Positions 35,487 to 46,739 of a stretch of 64,000 nucleotides of DNA are shown here, piece after piece. A model generated the notes under the pieces. That model saw nothing but the letters and a program-made list of their open reading frames with translations, was not told where the DNA came from and did no database searches. Source of the stretch: Zea mays (taxonomy: Eukaryota > Streptophyta > Magnoliopsida > Poales > Poaceae); the NCBI RefSeq assembly GCF_902167145.1, contig NC_050101.1:133454990-133518989 (forward strand). Reading direction: 5' to 3'. Position numbers and translations under genes: made by a program. Every line of letters starts with the position of its first letter. Within the stretch, counting starts at the first letter, position 1.

Positions 35487-36386
35487 CCAAAGTAGTTGCG
35501 CGCAACACTGTCCTGCGGCAACGTACTCGGCCTCAGCGGTGGATAGGGCAACGGAAGTTTGTTTCTTAGAACTCCAAGACCTTCCTAAGAATTGGCACGT
35601 CCCTGATGTACTCTTCCTATCGACCTTGCATCCAGCATAGTCGGAGTCTGAATATCCAATCAAGTCAAAGGTAGACCCCTTTGGATACCAGATCCCGAAA
35701 CAAGGCGTAGCGACTAAATATCTAAGAATTCGCTTCACAGCCACTAAGTGACACTCCCTTGGATCGGATTGAAATCTAGCACACATGCATATGCTAAGCA
35801 TAATATCCGGTCTACTTGCACATAAATAAAGTAAAGACCCTATCATAGACCGGTATGCCTTTTGATCAACGGACTTACCTCCTTTGTTGAGGTCGGTGTG
35901 TCCGTCGGTTCCCATCGGAGTCTTTGCGGGCTTGGCGTCCTTCATCCCAAAACGCTTGATCAAGTCTTGCGTGTACTTCTTTTGGGAGATGAAGGTCCCA
36001 TCCTTGAGTTGCCTTATTTGGAACCCAAGGAAATAGCTTAACTCGCCCATCATCGACATCTCAAACTTTTGAGTCATCACCCTGCTAAACTCTTCAAAAG
36101 ACTTTTGGTTAGTAGAACCAAATATTATGTCATCGACATAAATTTGGCACACAAAAAGATCACCATCACATGTCTTAGTAAAAAGAGTTGGATCGGCTTT
36201 CCCAACCTTGAAATCATTAGCAATTAAAAAGTCTCTAAGGCATTCATACCATGCTCTTGGGGCTTGCTTAAGTCCATAGAGCGCCTTAGAGAGCTTACAC
36301 ACATGGTCGGGGTACCGTTCATCCTCAAAGCCAGGGGGTTGCTCCACATATACCTCCTCCTTGATTGGCCCGTTGAGGAAAGCGCT
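35487..36386 (-). pseudogene. Pol segment of element D (RT and partial RNase H), first copy
   Basis: It reads [20 protein letters not shown] through YVDD to [11 protein letters not shown], then breaks into the linker of the other copy at 35481-35488. A nine-base in-frame loss removes Leu-Val-Ser from [12 protein letters not shown] (near 35577). It continues the frame of 62149-64000 across element E. The sequence is closer to element B than to the segment at 33625-35486. Confidence 0.75.
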
Positions 36387-37697
36387 TGAAAGGGAATTAG
36401 GCTTACACCTAGTCCCTAATTAATTTTGGTGGTTGAATTGCCCAACACAAATATTTGGACTAACTAGTTTGCTCTAGTGCATAAGTTATATAGGTGCCAA
36501 AGGTTCACACTTAGCCAATAAAAAGACCAAGTATTGGGTTCAACAAAAGAGCAAAGGGACAACCGAAGGCACCTCTGGTCTGGCGCACCGGACTGTCCGG
36601 TGTGCCACCGGACATGTCCGGTGCACCAGAGGACTCAAACTTCAAACTCATCACCTTCGGGAAATTCCAGAGGCAACTCCGCTATAATTCACCGGACTGT
36701 CCGGTGTACACCGGACATGTCCGGTGCTCCAAGGAAGAGCGGCCTCCGGAACTCGGCAGCCTCGGGAATCCACTTCGGCCACTCCGCTATAATTCACCGG
36801 ATTGTCCGGTGTACACCGGACTGTCCGGTGTAACAACGGGGCAACGACTACTACGGCGCCAATGGCTACCTGCAGGCGCAATTAATGCGCGCCAGCGCGC
36901 ACAGAGGTCAGACACGCCCATGCTGGCGCACCGGACAATCTACAGTGCATGTCCGGTGCGCCACCGGACATCCAGGCGGGCCCAGAAGACAGAACTCCAA
37001 CGGTCGAACCCAACGAATTTTGGTGACGTGGCTGTCGCACCGGACATGTCCGGTGTGCACCGGACTGTCCGGTGCGCCATCGAACAGACAGCCTCACCAA
37101 ACGGCTAGTTTGGTGGTTGGGGCTATAAATACCCCAACCAACCCACCATTCATGGCATCCAAGTTTTCCAGCTTCCAACCACTATACAAGAGCTAGCATT
37201 CATTGCAAAGCACACCAAAAGAGATCAAATCCTCTCCCAACTCCACACAAAGCCTTAGTGACTAGAGAGAGTGATTTGTAGTGTTCATTTGAGCTCTTGC
37301 GCTTGGATCGCTTCTTTTTCTTTGGCATTCTTTCTTGTGATCAAACACTCACTTGTAATTGAGGCAAGAGACACCAATCGTGTGGTGGTCCTTGCGGGAA
37401 GTTTGATTCCCAAGTGGTTTGATAAAGAGAAGCTCACTCGGTCCGAGGGACCGTTTGAGAGAGGGAAGGGTTGAAAGAGACCCGACCTTTGTGGCCTCCT
37501 CAACGGGGAGTAGGTTTGAGAGAACCGAACCTCGGTAAAACAAATCCGCGTGTCTTACTTCATTATTCGCTTGCGATTTGTTTTGCACCCTCTCTCGCGG
37601 ACTCTATTATATTTCTAACGCTAACCCGGCTTGTAGTTGTGTTTATTTTTGAGAATTTCAGTTTCGCCCTATTCACCCCCCCTCTAGGTGACTTTCA
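36387..37697 (+). repeat. 5' LTR of element E (1311 bp)
   Basis: It starts TGAAAGGGAATTAGGC and ends CTCTAGGTGACTTTCA, with CACCGGACTGTCCGGTG palindromes around 36585-36840 and 37050-37076. A TATA motif, TATAAATA, is at about 37123-37130. Confidence 0.92.
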
Positions 37698-37711
37698 ATT
37701 GGTATCAGAGC
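37698..37711 (+). other. Primer-binding site of element E
   Basis: ATTGGTATCAGAGC follows the LTR directly; TGGTATCAGAGC is the exact complement of the initiator methionine tRNA end. Confidence 0.8.
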
Positions 37712-37745
37712 CCGGTGCTTTATTAGAGCCTAACCGCTCGAAGTG

Positions 37746-40439
37746 ATGTCGGGAGATCACACCAAGAGGGAAATGGAGACCGGCGACAAGCCCACTACGA
37801 GCCAAGGGAGCACTTCATCGGAAGAGTCCCGCACCAAGAGGAAGGAGAAGAAGAAGGACTCCTCCAAACGGAAGGAGAAAAGATCTTCCTCTTCTCACCA
37901 CAAAGAGAAGAAGGAAAAATCTTCTTCTCACAAGTCGCATCGGAAAGGCGATAAGCACAAGAGGATGAGGAAAGTGGTCTACTACGAGACCGACACTTCA
38001 TCAACATCAACCTCCGACTCCGATGCGCCGTCCGTAACTTCTAAGCGCCAAGAGCGCAAGAAGTTTAGTAAGATCCCCTTACACTATCCTCGTACATCTA
38101 GACCTACTCCATTGCTTTCCGTTCCATTAGGCAAACCGCCAACCTTTGATGGCGAAGATTATGCTAGGTGGAGTGATTTAATGAAATTTCATCTAACCTC
38201 ACTCCACAAAAGTATATGGAATGTTGTTGAGTTTGGAGCACAGGTACCATCCGTAGGGGATGAAGACTACGATACGGATGAAGTGGCCCAAATCGAGCAC
38301 TTCAACTCTCAAGCTACAACCATACTCCTCGCCTCTCTAAGCAAGGAGGAATACAACAAGGTGTAAGGGTTGAAGAATGCAAAGGAGATTTGGGACCTAC
38401 TCAAGACCGCGCACGAAGGTGATGAACTCACCAAGATCACCAAGCGGGAAACGATCGAGGGGGAGCTCGGTCGCTTCCGTCTTCGCCAAGGGGAGGAGCC
38501 ACAAGATATGTACAACCGGCTCAAAACCCTGGTGAACCAAGTGCGTAACCTCGGGAGCAAGAAATGGGATGACCACGAAGTGGTTAAGGTTATTTTGAGA
38601 TCACTTATTTTCCTTAACCCCACTCAAGTTCAATTAATACGTGGTAATCCTAGATACACACTAATGACTCCCGAGGAAGTAATCGGGAATTTTGTGAGCT
38701 TTGAATGTATGATTAAAGGCTCAAAGAAGATCAACGAGCTTGAGGAGCCCTCCACGTCCGAAGCACAACCGGTGGTATTTAAGGCGACGGAGGAGAAGAA
38801 GGAGGAGTCTACACCGAGTAGACAACCAATTGACGCCTCCAAGCTCGACAATGAGGAGATGGCTTTAATCATCAAAAGCTTTCGCCAAATCCTCAAGCAA
38901 CGGAAGGGGAAGGATTACAAATCCCGTTCCAAGAAGGTTTGCTACAAGTGTGGTAAGCCCGGTCACTTTATTGCTAAATGTCCTTTATCAAGTGACAGTG
39001 ACAGGGATAACGACAAGAAGGGCAAGAGGAGAGAAAAGAAGAGGTACTACAAGAAGAAGGGCGGCGATGCCCATGTTTGCCGGGAGTGGGACTCGGACGA
39101 GAGCTCCACCGACTCCTCCTCCGACAAGGACGCCGCCAACATCGCCGTCACCAAGGGACTCCTCTTCCCCAACGTCGGCCACAAGTGCCTCATGGCAAAG
39201 GACGGCAAAAGGAAGAAGGTTAAATCTAAATCCTCCACTAAATATGAGTCCTCTAGTGATGATAATGCTAGTGATGAGGAAAATAATTTGCGTACCCTTT
39301 TTGCCGACCTAAACATGCAACAAAAAGGAAAATTAAATGAATTAATTAGTGCCATCCATGAGAAGGATGATCTCTTGGACTCCCAAGAGGACTTCCTAAT
39401 CAAGGAAAATAAAAAGCATGTTAAGGTTAAAAATGCTTATGCTCTACAAGTTGAAAAATGTGAAAAATTGTCTAGTGAGCTAAGCACTTGCCATGAGACC
39501 ATTGACAACCTTAGAAATGAAAATGCTAGATTAATTGCTAAGGTTGATTCTCATGTATGTGATGTCTCAATTCCCAATCTTAGAAATGATAATGATTTGC
39601 TTGCTAAGATTAAGGAATTGAATGATTCTCTTGCTAGCCTTAGAGTAGAAAATGAAAATTTGATTGCTAAGGCTAAAAATTTTGATGTTTGCAATACTAC
39701 TATTTCCGACCTTAGAACTAAGAATGATATGTTGCATGCTAAGGTTGTAGAACTAAAATCTTGCAAACTCTCTACATCTACCGTTGAGCACACTTCTATT
39801 TGTACTAGATGTAGAGATGTTAATATCAATGCTATTCATGATCACATGACTTTAATTAAACAACAAAATGATCATATAGCAATATTAGATGCTAAAATTG
39901 CCGAGCATAACTTAGAAAATGAAAAGTTTAAATTTGCTAGAAGTATGCTCTATAATGGGAGACGCCCTGGCATCAAGGATGGCATTGGCTTCCAAAGGGG
40001 AGACAATGTCAAACTTAATGCCCCTCCTAAGAACTTGTCTAACTTTGTTAAGGGCAAGGCTCCCATGCCTCAGGATAACGAGGGTTACATTTTGTACCCT
40101 GCCGGCTATCCTGAGAACAAAATTAGGAGAGTTAATTCTAGGAAGTCTCACTCTGGCCCTAACCATGCTTTTATGTATAAGGGTGAGACATCTAGCTCTA
40201 GGCAACCAACCCGTGCCAAGTTGCCTAAGAAAAAACTCCTAATGCATCAAATGAGCATGACATTTCATTCAAAACTTTTGATGCATCATATGTGCTTACT
40301 AACAAATCCGGCAAGGTTGTTGCCAAGTTTGTTGGGGGCAAACACAAGGGCTCCAAGACTTGTGTTTGGGGTACCCAAAGTTCTTGTTTCTAATGCCAAA
40401 GGACCCAAGACCGTTTGGGTACCTAAAGTCAAGAACTAA
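37746..40439 (+). pseudogene. gag of element E with one stop and a compensated frameshift
   Basis: The start ATG at 37746 gives MSGDHTKREME, homologous to Gag of C and F. A TAA at 38364-38366 replaces a Gln codon (CAA in F). The CCHC knuckle (CYKCGKPGHFIAKC) is near residue 400. A base is missing near 40229 (AAGAAAAAACTCC) and one is added near 40365-40369 (TTTGGGGTACCC), so about 45 codons are read out of frame before the normal WVPKVKN tail returns. The coiled-coil part is otherwise conserved. Confidence 0.85.
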
Positions 40440-40452
40440 AATTGTTTTGTAG

Positions 40453-42670
40453 GTTTATGCATCCGGGGGCTCAAGTTGGATACTCGACAGCGGGTGCACA
40501 AACCACATGACAGTGGAGAAGAAAATGTTCTCCTCATATGAGAAAAACCAAGATCCCCAACGAGCTATCGCATTCGGGGATGGAAATCAAGGTTTGGTCA
40601 AAGGATTGGGTAAAATTGCTATATCACATGACCATACCATTTCAAATGTTTTTCTTGTAGATTCTTTAGATTACAATTTGCTTTCCGTATCTCAATTATG
40701 TCAAATGGGCTACAACTGTCTATTTACTGATGTAGGTGTCACTGTCTTTAGAAGAAGTGATGATTCAATAGCATTCAAGGGAGTGTTAGAGGGTCAGCTA
40801 TACCTGGTAGATTTTGATAGAGCTGAACTCGACACTTGCTTGATTGCTAAGACTAACTTGGGTTGGCTCTGGCACCGCCGACTAGCCCATGTTGGAATAA
40901 AGAATCTTCATAAGCTTCTAAAGGGAGAACACATTTTAGGACTAACAAATGTTCATTTTGAGAAAGACAGGATTTGTAGCGCATGCCAAGCCGGGAAGCA
41001 AGTTGGCACTCATCATCCACACAAGAACATCATGACTAGTGACAGGCCACTGGAGCTCCTACACATGGACCTATTCGGCCCGATCGCTTACATAAGCATC
41101 GGCGAGAGTAAGTACTGTCTAGTTATTGTGGATGATTATTCTCGCTTCACTTGGGTGTTCTTTTTGCAGGAAAAATCCCATACCCAAGAGACCTTAAAGG
41201 GATTCTTGAGACGGGCTCAAAATGAGTTCGCCTTAAGGATCAAGAAAATTAGAAGCGACAACGGGACGGAGTTCAAGAACTCACAAATAGAAGGCTTTCT
41301 TGAGGAGGAGGGCATCAAGCATGAGTTCTCTTCTCCCTACAACCCACAACAAAATGGTGTAGTGGAGAGGAAGAATCGAACTCTATTGGACATGGCAAGA
41401 ACCATGCTTGATGAGTACAAGACACCGGATCGGTTTTGGGCCGAAGCAGTCAACACCGCCTGCTACGCCATCAACCGATTATATCTACACCGAATCCTCA
41501 AGAAGACATCATACGAACTCCTCACCGGTAAAAAGCCAAATATTTCATATTTTAGAGTTTTTGGTAGCAAATGTTTTATTCTTGTCAAAAGAGGTAGAAA
41601 ATCTAAATTTGCTCCTAAAACTGTAGAAGGCTTTTTACTAGGATATGACTCAAACACAAGGGCATATAGAGTCTTAACGAAGTATGGCATTTAGTTCCAC
41701 GTCCTAACCAAAATGTTGTAGGAACCAAGTGGGTCTTCCACAACAAGCAAGACGAGCATGGTATGGTGACAAGGAACAAAGCTCGACTCGTGGCCAAGGG
41801 GTATTCACAAGTCGAAGGTTTGGATTTTGGTGAAACCTATGCACCCGTAGCTAGGCTTGAGTCAATTCGCATATTATTGGCCTATGCTACTTACCATGGC
41901 TTTAAGCTTTATCAAATGGACGTGAAGAGTGCCTTCCTCAACGGACCAATCAAGGAAGAGTTCTATGTTGAGCAACCTCCCGGCTTTGAAGATAGTGAGT
42001 ACCCTAATCATATCTATAGGCTCCCTAAGGCGCTTTATGGGCTCAAGCAAGCCCCAAGAGCATGGTATGAATGCCTTAGAGATTTCCTTATTGCTAATGG
42101 CTTCAAAGTCGGCAAGGCCGATCCTACTTTATTCACTAAGACTCTTGACAATGATTTGTTTGTATGCCAAATTTATGTTGATGATATCATATTTGGGTCT
42201 ACTAACGAATCTACATGTGAAGAATTTAATAGGATCATGACACAAAAATTCGAGATGTCGATGATGGGGGAGTTGAAGTATTTTCTAGGATTCCAAGTCA
42301 AGCAACTCCAAGAGGGCACCTTCATTTGTCAAACAAAGTATACTCAAGACATTCTAACCAAGTTTGGAATGAAGGATGCCAAGCCCATCAAGACACCCAT
42401 GGGAACCAATGGGCATCTCAACCTCGACACGGGAGGTAAGTCCGTGGATCAAAAGGTATACCGGTCGATGATTGGTTCATTGCTTTATTTATGTGCATCT
42501 CGACCGGACATTATGCTTTCCGTTTGCATGTGTGCAAGATTCCAAGCCGACCCTAAGGAATCACACCTTACGGCCGTAAAACGAATCTTGAGATATTTGA
42601 CTTATACTCCTAAGTTTGGGCTTTGGTACCCTCGGGGATCCACATTTGATTTGATTGGTTATTCGGATGC
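40453..42670 (+). pseudogene. pol of element E, N-terminal part with a 568-bp deletion
   Basis: The open frame follows TAG at 40450-40452 and covers protease (DSG), the HHCC region, the integrase core ([15 protein letters not shown]) and its tail to [11 protein letters not shown]. There the sequence jumps to NEVWHLVP: bases equivalent to 47963-48530 of element F are missing, and the 568-base loss shifts the frame, closing it at 41694. RT follows with YVDD up to LIGYSDA, where element F interrupts it at 42671. Confidence 0.85.
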
Positions 42671-43990
42671 TGAAAGGGAATTAGGCTTACACCTAGTTCC
42701 TAAATAATTTTGGTGGTTAAATTGCCCAACACAAATCTTTGGACTAACTAGTTTGCCCAAGTGTATAGATTATACAGGTGTAAAAGGTTCACACTCAGCC
42801 AATAAAAAGACCAAGTTTTGGATTCAATAAAGGAGCAAAGGGGCAACCGAGGGCACCCCTGGTCTGGCGCACCGGACTGTCCGGTGTGCCACCGGACAGT
42901 GAACAGTACCTGTCCGGTGCACCAGGGGACTCAGACTCAAACTCTTCACCCTCGGGATTTCTCGGAAGCCGGCGCGCTATAATTCACCGGACTGTCCGGT
43001 GTGCACCGGACATGTCCGGTGCTCCAAGGAAGCGCGGCCTCCGGAACTCGCCAGCCTCGGTTTCGCGTGGCAGCCGCTCCGCTAAAATTCACCGGACTGT
43101 CCGGTGTGCACCGGACTGTCCGGTGTGCCAGCGGAGCAACGACTCTCTTCGGCGCCAACGGCTCTCTGCGGTGCATTTAATGCGCGCGCAGCGCGCGCAG
43201 ACGTCAGACTTGCCCATACCGGTGCACCGGACATCAAACAGTACATGTCCGGTGTGCACCGGACACCCAGGCGGGCCCACAAGTCAGAAGCTCCAACGGC
43301 TAGAATCCAACGGCAGTGATGACGTGGCAGGGGCACCGGACTGTCCGGTGTGCACCGGACTGTCCGGTGCGCCATCGAGCAGACGCCTCCAGCCAACGGT
43401 CAAGTTTGGTGGTTGGGGCTATAAATACCCCAACCACCCCACCATTCATTGCATCCAAGTTTTCCACTTCTCAACTACTACAAGAGCTCTAGCATTCAAT
43501 TCTAGACACACTAAAGAGATCAAATCCTCTCCAATTCCACACAAAGCCCTAGTGACTAGTGAGAGTGATTTGCCGTGTTCATTTGAGCTCTTGCGCTTGG
43601 ATTGCTTCTTTTCTTTCTCACTTGTTCTTGAGATCACACTCCATTGTAATCAAGGCAAGAGGCACCAATTGTGTGGTGGCCCTTGCGGGGAAGTTTTGTT
43701 CCCGGCTTTGATTAGAGAAGAGAAGCTCATTCGGTCCGAGGGACCGTTTGAGAGAGGGAAGGGTTGAAAGAGACCCGGCCTTTGTGGCCTCCTCAACGGG
43801 GAGTAGGTTTGCAAGAACCGAACCTCGGTAAAACAAATCTCCGTGTCTCACTTGCTTATTCGCTTGGGATTTGTTTTGCGCCCTCTCTCTCGGACTCGTT
43901 TATATTTCTAACGCTAACCCGGCTTGTAGTTGTGTTTATATTTGTAAATTTCAGTTTCGCCCTATTCACCCCCCCTCTAGGCGACTATCA
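42671..43990 (+). repeat. 5' LTR of element F (1320 bp)
   Basis: It starts TGAAAGGGAATTAGGC and ends CTAGGCGACTATCA. Palindromes CACCGGACTGTCCGGTG are at 42870-42886 and in pairs near 42987-43023, 43091-43130 and 43335-43371. The promoter TATAAATA is at about 43420-43427. Confidence 0.95.
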
Positions 43991-44004
43991 ATTGGTATCA
44001 AAGC
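43991..44004 (+). other. Primer-binding site of element F, one mismatch
   Basis: ATTGGTATCAAAGC differs from the ATTGGTATCAGAGC of element E by G to A at the ninth base of the tRNA-complementary part. Confidence 0.75.
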
Positions 44005-44038
44005 CCGGTGCTTCATTAGAGCCTAACCGCTCGAAGTG

Positions 44039-46726
44039 ATGTCGGGAGATCACGCCAAGAAGGAGATGGAGACCGGCGAAAAGCCCACTACAAGCCAAGG
44101 GAGCACTTCATCGGAAGAGTCCCGCATCAAAAGGAGGGAGAAGAAGAAGAGCTCCTCCAACAAAGGGAAGGAGAAGAAATCTTCTTCTCATCACAAAGAG
44201 AAGAAGGAAAAATCTTCTTCCCATAAGCCGCATCGGAAAGGCGACAAGCACAAGAGGATGAGGAAGGTGGTCTACTACGAGACCGACACTTCATCAACAT
44301 CGACCTCCGACTCCGATGCGCCCTCCGTCACTTCTAAGCGCCAAGAGCGCAAGAAGTATAGTAAGATCCCCCTACGCTACCCTCGCATTTCCAAACATAC
44401 ACCTTTACTTTCCGTCCCACTAGGCAAACCACCAACTTTTGATGGTGAAGATTACGCTAGGTGGAGCGATTTAATGCGATTTCATCTAATCTCGCTCCAC
44501 AAAAGCATATGGGATGTTGTTGAGTTTGGTGCGCAGGTACCATCCGTAGGGGATGAAAACTATGATGAGGATGAGGTGGCCCAAATCGAGCACTTCAACT
44601 CTCAAGCCACAACCATACTCCTTGCCTCTCTAAGCAAGGAAGAATACAACAAAGTGCAAGGGTTGAAAAATGCAAAGGAGATTTGGGATGTGCTCAAAAC
44701 TGCGCACGAGGGAGATGAGCTCACCAAGATCACCAAGCGGGAAACAATCGAGGGGGAGCTCGGTCGGTTCCGGCTTCACAAAGGGGAGGAGCCACAACAC
44801 ATGTACAACCGGCTCAAGACTTTGGTGAACCAAGTGCGCAACCTCGGGAGCAAGAAGTGGGACGACCACGAAGTGGTAAATGTTATTTTAAGATCTCTCA
44901 TTTTTCTAAATCCCACTCAAGTTCAATTGATTCGTGGTAATCCTAGATACACTAAAATGACCCCCGAGGAAGTTATCGGGCATTTTGTAAGTTTTGAGTG
45001 CATGATAGAAGGCTCGAGGAAAATCAACGAGCTTGGCGACACATCCGAAGCTCAACCCGTTGCATTCAAGGCGACGGAAGAAAAGAAGGAGGAGTCTACA
45101 CCAAGTCGACAACCAATAGACGCCTCCAAGCTTGACAATGAGGAGATGGCGCTCGTCATCAAGAGCTTCCGCCAAATCCTAAAGCAAAGGAGGGGGAAGG
45201 ACTACAAGTCCCGCTCCAAGAAGGTTTGCTACAAGTGTGGTAAGCCCGGTCATTTTATTGCTAAATGTCCTATATCTAGTGACAGTGACCGAGGCGACGA
45301 CAAGAAGGGGAGAAGAAAGGAGAAGAAAAGGTACTACAAGAAGAAGGGCGGCGATGCCCATGTTTGTCGGGAATGGGATTCCGACGAAAGCTCAAGCGAC
45401 TCCTCCGACGACGAGGACGCCGCCAACATCGCCGTCACCAAGGGACTCCTCTTCCCCAACGTCGGCCACAAGTGCCTCATGGCAAAGGACGGCAAAAAGA
45501 AGGTTAAATCTAAATCCTCCACTAAATATGAATCCTCTAGTGATGACAATGCTAGTGATGAGGAAGATAATTTGCGTTCCCTTTTTGCCAACCTTAACAT
45601 AGCTCAAAAAGAAAAATTGAATGAATTGGTTAGTGCTATTCATGAAAAGGACGACCTTTTGGATTCCCAAGAGGATTGTCTAATTAAAGAAAACAAAAAA
45701 CATGTTAAGGTTAAAAAGGCTTATGCTCTAGAAGTAGAAAAATGTGAAAAATTATCTAGTGAGCTAAGCACTTGCCATGAAATAATTGACAACCTTAGGA
45801 ATGAAAATGCTATTTTAAATGCTAAGGTTGATTCTCATGTTTGTGATGTTTCAATTTCCACTCCTAGAGATAATAATGATGATTTGCTTGCTAGGATTGA
45901 AGAATTGAACATTTCTCTTGCTAGCCTTAGAGTAGAAAATGAAAAGTTGATTACTAAGGCTAAAGAACTAGATGTTTGCAATGTTACAATTTCTGACCTT
46001 AGAACTAAAAATGATATGCTGCATGCTAAGGTTGTAGAATTAAAATCTTGCAAACCCTCTACATCTATTGTTGAGCATGTATCTATTTGTACTAGATGTA
46101 GAAATGTTGATATTGATGCTATTCATGATCACATGATTTTAATTAAGCAACAAAATGATCATATAGCTAAACTAGATGCTAAAATTGCCGAGCACAACTT
46201 AGAAAATGAGAAATTTAAATTTGCTCGTAGCATGCTGTATAATGGGAGACGCCCTGGCATCAAGGATGGCATTGGCTTCCAAAGGGGAGCCAATGTCAAA
46301 CTTAATGCCCCTCCTAAGAACTTGTCTAACTTTGTTAAGGGCAAAGCTCCCATGCCTCAGGATAACGAGGGTTACATTTTATACCCTGCCGGCTATCCTG
46401 AGAGCAAAATTAGGAAGATTCATTCTAGGAAGTCTCACTCTGGCCCTAATCATGCTTTTATGTATAAGGGTAAGACATCTAGTTCTAGGCAACCAACCCA
46501 TGCTAAGTTGCCTAAGAAGAAAATTCCTAATGCATCAAATGATCATGCCATTTCATTTAAAACTTTTGATGCATCTTATGTGCTTACTAGCAAATCCGGC
46601 AAGGTAGTTGCCAAATTTGTTGGGGGCAAACACAAGGGCTCCAAGACTTGTGTTTGGGTACCCAAAGTTCTTGTTTCTAATGCCAAAGGACCCAAAACCG
46701 TTTGGGTACCTAAAGTCAAGAACTAA
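44039..46726 (+). CDS. Gag polyprotein of element F (895 aa), intact
   Basis: ATG at 44039 (MSGDHAKKEME) opens an uninterrupted frame. It has a Ser/Lys-rich basic N-terminus (residues 1-85), the copia Gag core at about 100-340 (PTFDGEDYARWSDLMRF, IWDVLKTAHEGDELTKIT), the CCHC knuckle CYKCGKPGHFIAKC near residue 397, a KKGRRKEKKRYYKKK basic block and an acidic-serine linker. Residues about 510-700 form the coiled-coil extension, followed by a conserved FARSMLYNGRRPGIKDG block and a WVPKVKN end. Gag assembles the particle and binds RNA; the extended C-terminus is characteristic of Sireviruses. The stop TAA (46724-46726) precedes pol by 13 bases. Confidence 0.92.
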   Translation: MSGDHAKKEMETGEKPTTSQGSTSSEESRIKRREKKKSSSNKGKEKKSSSHHKEKKEKSSSHKPHRKGDKHKRMRKVVYYETDTSSTSTSDSDAPSVTSKRQERKKYSKIPLRYPRISKHTPLLSVPLGKPPTFDGEDYARWSDLMRFHLISLHKSIWDVVEFGAQVPSVGDENYDEDEVAQIEHFNSQATTILLASLSKEEYNKVQGLKNAKEIWDVLKTAHEGDELTKITKRETIEGELGRFRLHKGEEPQHMYNRLKTLVNQVRNLGSKKWDDHEVVNVILRSLIFLNPTQVQLIRGNPRYTKMTPEEVIGHFVSFECMIEGSRKINELGDTSEAQPVAFKATEEKKEESTPSRQPIDASKLDNEEMALVIKSFRQILKQRRGKDYKSRSKKVCYKCGKPGHFIAKCPISSDSDRGDDKKGRRKEKKRYYKKKGGDAHVCREWDSDESSSDSSDDEDAANIAVTKGLLFPNVGHKCLMAKDGKKKVKSKSSTKYESSSDDNASDEEDNLRSLFANLNIAQKEKLNELVSAIHEKDDLLDSQEDCLIKENKKHVKVKKAYALEVEKCEKLSSELSTCHEIIDNLRNENAILNAKVDSHVCDVSISTPRDNNDDLLARIEELNISLASLRVENEKLITKAKELDVCNVTISDLRTKNDMLHAKVVELKSCKPSTSIVEHVSICTRCRNVDIDAIHDHMILIKQQNDHIAKLDAKIAEHNLENEKFKFARSMLYNGRRPGIKDGIGFQRGANVKLNAPPKNLSNFVKGKAPMPQDNEGYILYPAGYPESKIRKIHSRKSHSGPNHAFMYKGKTSSSRQPTHAKLPKKKIPNASNDHAISFKTFDASYVLTSKSGKVVAKFVGGKHKGSKTCVWVPKVLVSNAKGPKTVWVPKVKN

Positions 46727-46739
46727 AATTGTTTTGTAG

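Noticed and set aside
37698..37711. A tRNA gene at the methionine-tRNA-like motif
   Set aside because: Only the 12 bases complementary to the tRNA 3' end are present; it is a primer-binding site.
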